This document shows, piece after piece, positions 9,802-18,638 of a stretch of 64,000 bases of DNA (positions are counted from its first letter, which is position 1; each line of letters begins with the position of its first letter). The translations under genes and the position numbers were made by a program. The notes beneath the pieces were generated by a model. It did no database searches and had not been told where the DNA came from. It was given only the letters and a program-made list of their open reading frames with translations. The DNA is from Pisolithus tinctorius (lineage: Eukaryota; Basidiomycota; Agaricomycetes; Boletales; Pisolithaceae), in contig JANFAH010000002.1 in assembly GCA_024663395.1 (NCBI GenBank), positions 2,480,001 through 2,544,000 on the forward strand, read 5' to 3'.

Positions 9802-11288
9802 GAGAGCGAGGGCGAGAAGGAGAAGGATGGGGAAAGAAAAATAGAAGGAACACACGGGGTAGCTTAGATAAGAAGGAGGGGAAAATGGTGGGAAGTCAAT
9901 CGAAACGGATCGATTATCACCGGAAATCGGAACCTTTGCTCGAAGCAGCGGCAGTCTTACGGTCTCGGCGCACTCAAAGAGCCATAGCATTCTTGCCATA
10001 TTCTAGCCTATTTTCCTTTTTGCATTATGGCGCTCACTAACGTTCTACACTAGGAAAGACGACGGTTCGAATTCGAACAAGCAAACTAACTGCGAAGGGT
10101 AATGACCGGCTGTGAAGGGAACGCTAGACTCCGCAACGTTCTCGGAGCTATGGCATGGATAGGAAGGGTCGCTACAGGAGAGGTATGCAGAGCTGGAACG
10201 AGCGAGAAGGGACACGAACCAGGTAGAAACAACACTGGAAGAGAAGCTTGGCCGGGGCAGACGCGATGACAGGTGACCTTTCCGTTTCGATTCGAACGTG
10301 TTTTATGGTGGGAACAGGTGTCTCGGCGCAAGAAAAAGTGGATCGACGAAGGGCGAATGTCCGAGGTCGAGCGAGAGCTCGTATTCGTACCCGTCGAGGT
10401 CGAAGACCTATCTCCGAAGCGGGATCGAGAGGCTACAAGTTCAAGGTGAGGTATTCTATTGTAGTTCGAACGTAAACTACGTCGAAGTGTTTTGTTTCCA
10501 GCGTCGGAAAGGGCGGAAAGCGGGAATGTAAAGCTCCCGGAGGTACATACGAAGAGCCGAGAAATACTAGAAACGCGAGTCGAAGGCCGCTGGTATCATT
10601 ATGCGCCACGAAATTCGTTCCTGCGCGCGAGGCGCAAGTCCAGGAGCTGAGAAAAGGAGGGGGGGCCGGAGTACCATAGAAAGGATGCAGTATAGGGTAG
10701 AAGGAGTCTCCCGAGGGCCCAAACTTTTGTTTTTCTTGGTTTCGTTTCCACTAGTGTCGTCTTAAGGACGAAATGGAGTCGAGAGCGCACAATGCACTCT
10801 CGTAGGATTGTGAATACGTCACTGATAGGAGGTTTACAGGTATAAAATAATCTTCGAGCTGGGTCTTCTACTGCCAGCTGCGTTTCGACGCGCCGTTCCT
10901 ACCTCGCACCGCACTCGATTTATCACCCACTTGTTCGCGCGTTCGAAGCGCCATGATCGTCACCCGGGCTAAGAGGATGGCTTCGGAAGTGTGGAAAATC
11001 GCGGGCTCGAGGTGATGAAGAAGGTACAAGAGAGTTGGCTGTGAGGGGTCTTGGGGATGTTGATGAGAGTGGGGGAGAGGTTCGAGGAGTGCAGTGCGGG
11101 TTCAGGATCGAAGGGGGGCGCGTTGATGGAGGAAGGAGTTGTTGAGTGCAGAGTGGAAGGTGATGTGAGGTACAGAGTCAGAGGGCAAGGGTGCGAAGGA
11201 GAAGCTAAGAGGATGGGTACAAAGCTGAGGACGTCTACGCGAGGAAGGGGACGACCGAGGATGGTCGGCATCTAAACCCCCCCTCGGA
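9802..11288. other. T1 non-coding interval with weak sense coding signal
   Basis: This holds the presumed 5' flank of the antisense gene (9802-10000). A weak sense-strand coding signal lies at about 10160-10678: a charged helical stretch (ERYAELERARRDTNQ), a second piece rich in K/R/E (WWEQVSRRKKKWIDEG), then a GT...AG pair at about 10446-10501 that keeps an open frame. I cannot build a convincing start or full model. 10680-11288 shows no gene I can support. Confidence 0.3.
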
Positions 11289-11758
11289 TGTAGGGAACGC
11301 GAACCTTTTCCCTACGAGAAGTCGCGCTTCTGTTAGGTCGAAGGGAAGGTTTGAGGGTGAAGGATGTAAGAGAGAGTCGAGGAGGATTCGGGCTTAGGGG
11401 TTGTGGCTGAGAAAGGACTTGGTGTCGAAACATAGAGAGCTGACTAAGCGCGCGGGTGGTCACGGCGCGTGCCACGTCACTTAACAACTACGGTACACCA
11501 GAGAGGACTACACTGTACTAGTCATCCCGGCCTACTCTGTGTCTTGCTTGGAGGAGCAAAATTTCACTACTTCAGCTCTTTTCTGCCAAGGTTCTTCTTT
11601 AGAGTCAAGAATTATATTCTCGGGTGAGTTCCCTTTGCGTTCGTCTAAAGTACTTACCCTGCATCCAGACCGAAGCCCCTTCAGGGTCGACCCGACTCGA
11701 GCGGAACCTACCTCTTCCGGAGTCGGAGTTCTCGGCCAACAGAAAACACTATCTTACA
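11289..11758 (+). repeat. T1 3' LTR
   Basis: A 470-bp direct repeat of 390-859. At the four differing sites it keeps CpG at three and carries TpG at the fourth (726 in the 5' copy). Confidence 0.97.
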
Positions 11759-11762
11759 CCGG

Positions 11763-11930
11763 AGTCCACTAGTGTACGAAACCGGGGTAAATCATGACTG
11801 ACAATAGAAACATGAGGGTTTAATGAGTTTGGATTAGAAAGAGCGGACGTGTTGAGACGAGCCTCCGTGGGTGCACAGCTGGAGTCAACGCAGCTCCCAG
11901 TCCGTGCAGAGTCCTGAGAGCTGCTACCTA
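11763..11930 (-). pseudogene. T2 protease, N-terminal side up to the catalytic Asp
   Basis: The minus strand is open in the -1 frame relative to T2 gag, from the slippery site to the T1 junction. It ends RFRTLVD followed by the first bases of the Ser codon. The next bases (CCGG, the duplicated target) and the left flank of T1 complete a DSGS motif. The insertion therefore separates the catalytic Asp from the rest of the retropepsin. Confidence 0.8.
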
Positions 11931-13304
11931 TTTTTTTGCCTCGGGGGCAGAGCCCGAGGTTGAGGCCAGTGCTGCCTCAGAGGTGGCCACAGTGCGAGCT
12001 TTGGCTTTCCCAGCTTTCTTGGGACACTTGTTGGCAAAATGTCCGGTTCCCCCACAGAACATACAGAGGTTATTGTCTCTACGGCGTTTGCGCTCCTCCG
12101 GTGTCAACTTGCCATCCTTGCCCAGTTTGTTTGAGTCCGGCTTGGGTGTGTTGGAGCCGGTCTGACTGGTCGAGGTGGGTTTGGACTGAGTTTGGTTACT
12201 GGAGTTGCTATTTCTGGAGTTATTGCCGGTCTTGGACTTCTCTTGACCGGGCTTAGACTGATTGTTGTGGCCGGGGTTGGGAGTAGACTTGTTACCAGAG
12301 GATGACCCCTGGTGTTTACTAGACTGCTGAACCTCCTCTTTGCGCTCCCAGTAACGTGCGTCAATCTCCTGGGCTAGGTGGTGAAGCTCATGAAGGGTTC
12401 TTGGTCTGCCGACCCGGCAGACCTCGTCTTTGATACAGTTGGGGAGACCGGTGTAGAAGAAGTGGCACAGAGCGCCATCACCGTATCCCTGGACTTGTGA
12501 GGCAAGCTGGTTGAATTCGACCACGTACTTATTGATCCGGTGATTATCTTTCATTTGGAGGTGGTCCAGCTGGCTTTCAGTGTCAGCCACCAGGTCATGA
12601 GGTCTGAAAGTAGTTTGAAGTTCTATGACGAACTCCTTCCAGGAGTCCATCCAGTAGGGCCGGTCCTCCAGGTCTTCAGTCCCAAGTAGGTCCGGTTCAA
12701 ACCACTCGAGAGCCATCCCTTTCAGGAATGACTGCGCGAAAGTGACCTTGGCTTGATCACTTTGAAAGGCCCGGGGCCGGTCCCGGAAGTTAAGTTCGCA
12801 CTGGATAAGAAATGTGCGCAGCTTCTTTGGGTCTGTCCCATCGAAGGTGTCCAGTTTGCACAACTTGGTTCTAGAGGATGACTCAGAGCCGGTGCGAGCA
12901 TTACGTGCGAGGAGCTCAATGGCTTTGGCAAGATTATGATTATCAAGCACGGTTACACCAGGCTCGACATCATCCTCTGGGAGGGGTTCTTCATCATCAT
13001 TACCCGGGTCATCTCCCGGCCCGTCATCGCCAGGACCATCATCACCAGGGTGATTGAAGTCATCTGGTTCGTCCAGGTCCGGTTCATCATCTGGATCATT
13101 AGTGGGTGTGAGAGGTCGATTAGGGATGGGGGTAGTGGATCTACGGGCTGAGAAGCCCCTGAAGTTATTGACTTCACCAGGCGACCTTCTGGCTGTCCCT
13201 AAGGACACCAGGGCAGCGGTGCGGTGCAAGTCGACTGCTGAAGCGGAATTTGGGTTGGTGGTAGCACGTGCCCGTGCTGCTTGGGTTCTGGTTTGGGTAG
13301 GCAT
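11928..13304 (-). CDS. gag: T2 Gag with CCHC zinc knuckle
   Basis: A 458-residue frame from ATG 13304; the frame upstream has no ATG. The N-terminus is basic/Ala-rich, followed by a Pro/Asp-rich acidic stretch (13090-12950). The capsid region follows, with FDGTDPKKLRTFLIQCELNF, then ALEWFEPDLL and WKEFVIELQTTF, typical of fungal Ty3/gypsy gag. A Ser/Asn/Gln-rich linker leads to a C-x2-C-x4-H-x4-C knuckle (CMFCGGTGHFANKC). No internal stops. The frame ends at TAG right after AAAAAAA, so protease-Pol is made by a -1 shift. Confidence 0.9.
   Translation of the reverse strand: MPTQTRTQAARARATTNPNSASAVDLHRTAALVSLGTARRSPGEVNNFRGFSARRSTTPIPNRPLTPTNDPDDEPDLDEPDDFNHPGDDGPGDDGPGDDPGNDDEEPLPEDDVEPGVTVLDNHNLAKAIELLARNARTGSESSSRTKLCKLDTFDGTDPKKLRTFLIQCELNFRDRPRAFQSDQAKVTFAQSFLKGMALEWFEPDLLGTEDLEDRPYWMDSWKEFVIELQTTFRPHDLVADTESQLDHLQMKDNHRINKYVVEFNQLASQVQGYGDGALCHFFYTGLPNCIKDEVCRVGRPRTLHELHHLAQEIDARYWERKEEVQQSSKHQGSSSGNKSTPNPGHNNQSKPGQEKSKTGNNSRNSNSSNQTQSKPTSTSQTGSNTPKPDSNKLGKDGKLTPEERKRRRDNNLCMFCGGTGHFANKCPKKAGKAKARTVATSEAALASTSGSAPEAKK
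11931..11937 (-). promoter_or_regulatory. -1 ribosomal frameshift heptamer AAAAAAA (T2)
   Basis: On the minus strand gag reads GCA AAA AAA TAG. The heptamer A AAA AAA ends at the stop. The -1 frame is open into the protease and its DSG loop. Confidence 0.7.
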
Positions 13305-13479
13305 GCCAAGGGATGAGCAGAAGGGTGTTGACCCACACAAGTGTGAGTCTGAAATACTGTTAAGTCTGGGTCTTCACCAGTCCAAGGCCGGTCAGGGGTT
13401 AGAGGGTAATACAAGATATCAAGGGTTTTGGACTATTGGACTTAGCGACTGAGGGCGCAGCGCTATTCCCTTGCGTGGG

Positions 13480-13759
13480 CCATAGTCCGGTCGAGAGACA
13501 GAAGGCAGAGGACGAGAGAGACCGGGTTAAGATGAGAACTAGTTTGATTTCAGACTGAGGCTAGAACAGATTATCCTACGGCTTAAATACTAGAAGTAAC
13601 CTAAGTGTAACGTAGCACCGGAGACCGGTCTGCACCAGTACAGCGATGATTGGTAAACAGATTGGTAAGTAGTGTTACAAAGAATCTTATCAAGCAAAGA
13701 GTATGAACAAGGGATTACCAGGAACCGGGGCAGAGGATGTGGCTGGGCCGGGTGTTACA
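13480..13759 (-). repeat. T2 5' LTR-like region (inner boundary uncertain)
   Basis: On the minus strand this starts TGTAACACC at 13759, inside the inverted motif GGGCCGG...CCGGCCC, and holds a TATTTAAG TATA-like box at about 13590. The matching 3' LTR is off the window, so the inner boundary and PBS cannot be fixed. 13760-13926 is GC-rich and resembles T2 sequence, but I could not assign it. Confidence 0.45.
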
Positions 13760-13926
13760 CCGGCCCGGTACTAACTGAGGGGACAACTCGACTGGGCACT
13801 GCCTTGCAGTGCCTCGTGAGCTAACACATTTCTGTGTTGAAGGATCAAGGCCGGGACTGGGGCAAGGGTTGGACAGGACCGGTTGAGACCGGGGTAGAGC
13901 CGGTCTGGGGTGGTCTAGGCACAGTC

Positions 13927-15116
13927 ATGACACATGGTCTTGTTGCTGAGCTTGACTCTATTCTTCCAGAACATCTACGTAGAATCAGGAACATGCATTT
14001 CTTTCTTGATGTTGTAAGTTTATGCTTGCCATTTTGTCTTACTGTGCTGATGAGATCCTAGTTCACACAGGCAATGCAAAACGGTCAGTCCAACATTCTC
14101 TACAAGCTACACAACAATTGCCATGAGATCTTTGGTCTGCCAAAGAACCACTTTTTGCCAAACTCATCCTGTCTCGAAGTTCCTGAAATCATGAAGATGC
14201 TCAGGGTTAAGGATGTGGGCACTCCTAACCAATGTTTTACCATCTGGTTCCCCTTCCTCTTCAAGGACATGAAGGTCAATGTGCATAAACCATTCATGAA
14301 CTGGAAGCCACTTGCTCAGGTGAGTTGGATTAACCTACTATCAGTTTAAGTTTGCACTGACAAGGAAAAGATTTTGAAGGGTGCACTATGGGGGAAAATG
14401 TCACTTACAGAAGGTTTTATTCGTCACGGTGGGCCGAAGACAAATGGGCAGAAGTGGAAGGTCACCGTGGTGACACTGGGATGCATTGCATGGGCTGTGA
14501 CAATGGCAAGTAATATTACTTGCAGTGATACCATCCCACACATCACTGATTTTAATTTCTGTCATTGCAGTGCATGTTCTTGCTCTCGCCTGACAAGGAA
14601 TTCCTGGGGAACAGTTGTGGACAGATCTCAAAAATCAATTACTATCAAGTATTCTGTGCCTACAAGCAAGTCCTTGTCACCAAGTGGACAGATTGTCACA
14701 TCCAAAAGGTTGTCGCCGAGATGAATCACTTTGTCTTTGGGAACCCCAATGGGTCAGCCTTGAAGTCCAAGACTGGTATGATGGAGGACCTCTCTGCAGA
14801 AATTAATGCAGCAATGGCAGCAATGGATGCTGCCAGGTTGTTGGACAATGATGTAGATGAGGGTGCCACTGATGCCAACAGTCACGAGGGTAGTCTGGTC
14901 TCTGATCTGTCAACACCTGATTCAACATCGATAGCTACTGCAAATGTTCAAATTGATATCACATCGGACTTATGCCAAGTTGCGACATCTGCATCTGTAC
15001 CAACAGTCCCTGGCCCAAGTGATTTCAATGCTAATACTGATAATGTGGAATCCAATAGCACTAAAGGACAGAACAAGTCTAATGGATGCCATGGTAGAGG
15101 TAGATGGGCCAAGTAG
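13927..15116 (+). CDS. Uncharacterised Agaricomycete family protein (possibly DUF6698)
   Basis: Exon model 13927-14013, 14071-14319, 14371-14505 and 14571-15116, 338 codons, all phase-0 junctions. Two introns are GT-AG (57 and 51 nt); the third (14506-14570) is GC-AG with donor GCAAGT, because the GT nearby would break the frame. The product has FTIWFPFLFKDMKVN, GGPKTNGQKWKVTVVTLG and CMFLLSPDKEFLG, then an acidic low-complexity tail. From memory this layout fits a lineage-specific mushroom family that I believe is Pfam DUF6698; function unknown. The usual N-terminal half is missing and T2-like DNA lies directly upstream, so it may be 5' truncated. The SNP-like drift is low and no stops interrupt it. 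Confidence 0.55.
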
Positions 15117-15330
15117 TTACACTGATTAGTCACTATTACTATCACCATCACCAACTGCATGTAGTAGAGTAAGGTAGACGTGTTAAGCCTTTACTAGTTA
15201 TTGTGAATGACTATTTTCATTACAATTAGTTGCAAGCACACTACTACCAATCCTATCAAAGTTGTGCTGAAAAAATTGTCTAAGTCCTAATATGCTCCTT
15301 AAGAGGAGTTGACATCCTTAAAGAAAGATT

Positions 15331-15443
15331 GGATGCATAGTCTAATGGTAAACTACACTAAGGTAAGTCCATTACTACTTTGGGCTAGGAAACATAAGTT
15401 AATTGCTACTCAGTGTCCGCAGGTTCAAATCCCAGTGCAGCTA
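15331..15443 (+). repeat. tRNA-derived SINE-like sequence (A box and B box)
   Basis: An exact pol III A box (TAGTCTAATGG, 15338-15348) and an exact B box (GGTTCAAATCC, 15422-15432) lie 84 nt apart. TAGT...ACTA around the A box can form a D-stem. The T-stem and acceptor pair poorly, and an A-rich tail rather than a T run follows. A functional tRNA is therefore unlikely; a SINE or tRNA relic fits better. Confidence 0.4.
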
Positions 15444-16200
15444 AAAAAATAAATAAGTTAGTAGTTAATTAGGAAAGCATGTAGTCATGTAGTAATAATA
15501 GTAACCATAACATAAGATAATAGTACTACAAATAGTGATCGTGATGAAGTCGAAAGATAAGATAAGAAGATAAAATACAGTTAAGATTAGATAAGAGTGG
15601 TTATAATATTTTTTTTTTGGTTGCTTTAGTCTGAAGCTTATTGCAATCCTCGGTTCTCATCACAATCCATTACAATTCAATTACGGTAAGATAGGGTCTG
15701 GGCAATTTTCACGTTACAAGGCTATCATAATAGTTATTATAAGGCCATTGCAACCTGGGGGTGATGGCACCATGTTTGTGCTATCAACCCCCCAACATTG
15801 CTGCAATTGGCATTGCTATTCCCATTGCAATGACAATGGCAATGACAATTGTAACTAACATTACATAGAGAACTTCAATAATACAATCTTGTTTCAATTA
15901 CAAGTTTAATTGCGGGCATTGCAATCGCTTGCAGCACATTGAAATTAATATACAAATTTTCCGACAGTAACCGACCCATACATGGTACTGCCAACTCTGC
16001 GTCCGCGTTCTCTTCAGGCAAGTTAGATTTCCTTTACATAAGCACGATCATTGGAATGTGCGTCGCCGCGTTCATATTACTCGCTCTTGCCGTTCTACTC
16101 GAGTCATTTTCTATTGTTCTGAGCGCCAAAACTAAATCAAAAGCGTCCTCCATCCTTCTGCTATGTACCACCGCCAATGACGTCTCACGTCGTCGCTCAC
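15444..16200. other. AT-rich intergenic stretch
   Basis: This contains a T run (15609-15617) and many scattered ATTGCA/TTGCAAT motifs (15640-15930). A hydrophobic segment (FLYISTIIGMCVAAFILLALAVL, split here: FLYISTIIGMCV then AAFILLALAVL) at about 16027-16095 could be a transmembrane exon, but no start codon supports it. Confidence 0.4.
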
Positions 16201-16201
16201 A

Positions 16202-16504
16202 TCTCGAGCCCTGGGTCGCTTACCAGACGATAACGAAGATCGTTGGGAAGGAAAATTATCCATGGGACAACGCCTCCCTTCAAGTCCTATTAAGAAGCTC
16301 GCAGCGATGTTCAGTCGTTCCTCAAGTACCAACTCTAGGGAGAAACCATCCGAGGGCCCTCACGTGCGCGAATCTTTTGGCACATTACAACCTTTCGAGA
16401 AATACCATCCCGACTTGGCTGCTGAGATGGCTTCACAGGCTGCTGTCTCCAAAACAGATGCCCAAATCATGGAACCACCGCCAACACAAACACTTGCCAT
16501 GTAA
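16202..16504 (+). CDS. Possible 3' exon of a small unknown gene
   Basis: The frame is open from about 16160 and ends at TAA 16502-16504. ATG 16262 begins an 80-residue tail that is Ser/Pro-rich (SPIKKLAAMFSRSSS, EGPHVRESFGTLQPFEKYHP). The acidic lead-in DDNEDRWEGKLS is just upstream. The composition looks coding and may belong with the hydrophobic segment at about 16030-16095 through an unseen intron. Function unknown and expression uncertain. Confidence 0.3.
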   Translation, partial: SRALGRLPDDNEDRWEGKLSMGQRLPSSPIKKLAAMFSRSSSTNSREKPSEGPHVRESFGTLQPFEKYHPDLAAEMASQAAVSKTDAQIMEPPPTQTLAM

Positions 16505-18638
16505 AGTTTATCTCGTGTAGCGGGGAAACTATCCGAACAGACTCTTTCTTGCCGAGAGGGTCACGGCTATCAGAATATATGCCCTCAGCCATGATTTGCA
16601 AAGAAAAGGTGACCCCTGCAGCGAGGGGGTCGCGTTTCCGTCGCTGGGAAAGCGCGGAAGTCCTGCACAGAGATCATCCGGAACCTGCAGATGGTAAACA
16701 TAATCCTTTCGTGAACACTGCCGGGGGGTTCCGCTGAAGAGGGTAACGTAGCTCAGCAATGCACAGGAAAAGTCAGCCCAACGGACGCTGCTTCAGAACA
16801 CTACTGCAAATACCAATCCCTTCGTTGACTTGTACTCTATCTCTGCACCTCCCATAGAATCTACCACCAATCTTCCTTCTACCGGCAATGCTCGAGCCCT
16901 ACAATCTCATTGCAGTACTCGAAACGTCTCCTGCGGAGGCACAGGCACGGCTTCGCGTCGTTTCTGTGCAATTGTCTGTCTGTTCCCGAGGTTCTTGCCT
17001 AGCGAGCGAAACTGACGAGGATACCGTCAGTGTAGCGGCCTTGTCCTACCCTCCGTCTCAGATTCTGCACTCACGGTTTTGCTCTCATGGTGCTCAAGAC
17101 AGTCGAATTGCATCCCCAGCCACGCGGCTTTCCGCGAACATGCTTCCTACTTCCAAGTACGTTTGTCATTTCGTTGTTATGCGTCGCCTCGTGTTTCCAT
17201 ATTGTCCATAGCCGAAATACTCTTCTGTTTCCACACATGCACAGGCTGGGCGCGCATGCCCATCTAGTATCGACACCCACCCGGCCTTCCTTTTCATACG
17301 TTGCCTCGTGTACCTCATTCTCGCACTTTGGAATACGCGTTTCCCTGTGCTGGTATGTTCTTTTTCTTTCTTTCTCCGGGCATGCAAAATACATGTCAGG
17401 TGAATCGAGTGCCCCATAATCTCGCCTCTGGACGACAGTACACCTCGCAGAGCAGGAGAGAGCCACATACATTCGAAGCCGTGATGTGACGAGCACGGCA
17501 AGCAGAGCAACAAGTATTTATACCGACATCAAGGAATCACGGCACACCTAGTGGTCTTCCGACCATCTCTTGATACGTTCGGTGGGCCTCTTCCAACTGT
17601 AATGTGTAGCCTCTGTCGTGCACTTCTCTGCGTACGGCACACAAGAAGGCCGGTAATACGCATGCTCCTTTGATGAGATGCGCTTGGTAGGCAATGCTAC
17701 TAGAATAAACTCAGATTTCGCCTGGTCCGCGTTCGAGGCAATATGTCGAGTAATATACGATATGGGATCGGCACTATTGTAGAAAGCATCGTTGAGGGCA
17801 CAAATGCGACACAGCAGTTCTGAGTGCAATCTAGCAGACACGCCTCCACCTCAATTCATATGTACGAGGCATGTTATGAAGTCTTGAGGACTCGATCAAC
17901 TCCACGAACTTGGCAAGCAGATTGTATGAGCAGCAATATGAGGATGCTCAGCAAGCGCACTTCAAGAGAAGGGCAATAGTCCGATTTCGCCGAAAAGGGT
18001 GCCGTCAGCGACGAGTAAGCACCGCCTTTGTACTGGCCACTGGAGAGAGGTACTGGTTAAAAAGCTACCGCTTGGGGTCGGTGGCGCATCTGACATGGGA
18101 GAACATGTTCAGGGTAGGAGCATGGCCCGTAGATACCCTGGACCACAGCATCCTGCCCTCTCTCCCACAGATGTCCACAAACCGGCAGGTGACTGCCGAG
18201 CTCCTTGAGCCCATTTCCAATCTGCGTGATTTGCTCAGGGAGTACAGTGTCACTTTTCCAGAGGATTTCCATCTTTCGGTAAGGTTCCTATCGGTCTGCC
18301 GCTGTGTTATACGCATTTACCTGCCTGTAGCGTTGTTCTTCATAGTTCTCCATACCCACGTCCAACATTGCCTGCAATAAACTCTGTCTTTACCTGTGGG
18401 TTCTTTTGCGCTGTTCAAATAGCCTCGCTGATTTGAGTAGCATTCAACAGACGCTCTGAGTCACGGTTGCTCACCTCGTTTCTTTGTCGATTCCAAGGAT
18501 AACGCATGGTTCAACTGTTCCTGTTTTGTTGCAGCTGATCACCAAACCCGGCGCGAAGGCAGAACAACTTGCACCCCGTGAATCCTCCACATCTTAGCGC
18601 TTTGCTTATCGAAGTTGGGGCAATTAAGCGCCTAACCT
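16505..18638. other. 5' flank of TPR-HET copy A, duplicated upstream of copy B
   Basis: No gene I can support. 17240-17560 aligns by eye with 24350-24690 (shared CGCCCATCT, CAAGTATTTATACC and CCTTGATAC motifs). 17880-18640 aligns in patches with 24890-25526 and 45640-46047. The shared block carries a TATTTATA box about 1.1 kb before ATG 18639. The segment therefore duplicated together with the gene. Confidence 0.6.

Larger units (their letters stand above)
390..11758 (+). mobile_element. T1: full-length Ty3/gypsy retrotransposon with antisense gene
   Basis: An 11,369-bp element is bounded by 470-bp LTRs that begin TGTAGG and end TTACA. It is flanked by CCGG at 386-389 and 11759-11762 as target duplication. 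The sense strand holds gag, nucleocapsid-protease and RT-RNase H-integrase frames. About 3.2 kb of non-pol sequence lies between pol and the 3' LTR, including a spliced antisense gene. The LTRs differ at only 4 of 470 positions, so insertion is fairly recent. There is no chromodomain after the integrase. A clear polypurine tract next to the 3' LTR is missing; the nearest purine-rich run is at about 11243-11266. A one-base ambiguity would allow a 5-bp ACCGG duplication, but the TG...CA rule favours 4 bp. Confidence 0.95.
1..13759 (-). mobile_element. T2: Ty3/gypsy retrotransposon, 3' part off window, split by T1
   Basis: This is a minus-strand Ty3/gypsy element. Reading right to left it has an LTR-like end near 13759, gag (13304-11928), a -1 slippery site, and the start of the protease (11930-11763). 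It is then interrupted by the 11.4-kb element T1 and resumes at 389, running off the left edge at 1. Removing T1 and one copy of its 4-bp target duplication restores an open protease frame across the junction, which shows that both sides are one element. The RT, integrase and 3' LTR lie outside the window. The gag frame itself is open, so T2 may have been fairly young when T1 hit it. Confidence 0.85.

Noticed and set aside
9130..9999. A single 289-codon antisense frame covering 9999-9130
   Set aside because: Its second half is Arg/Leu/Pro-rich and out of frame with the Ser/Thr/Pro coding pattern. Splicing at 9648-9587 gives a better protein that joins the cysteine cluster.
15331..15443. Functional tRNA gene
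   Set aside because: The T-stem and acceptor arms do not pair and no T-run terminator follows. Kept only as a SINE-like relic.
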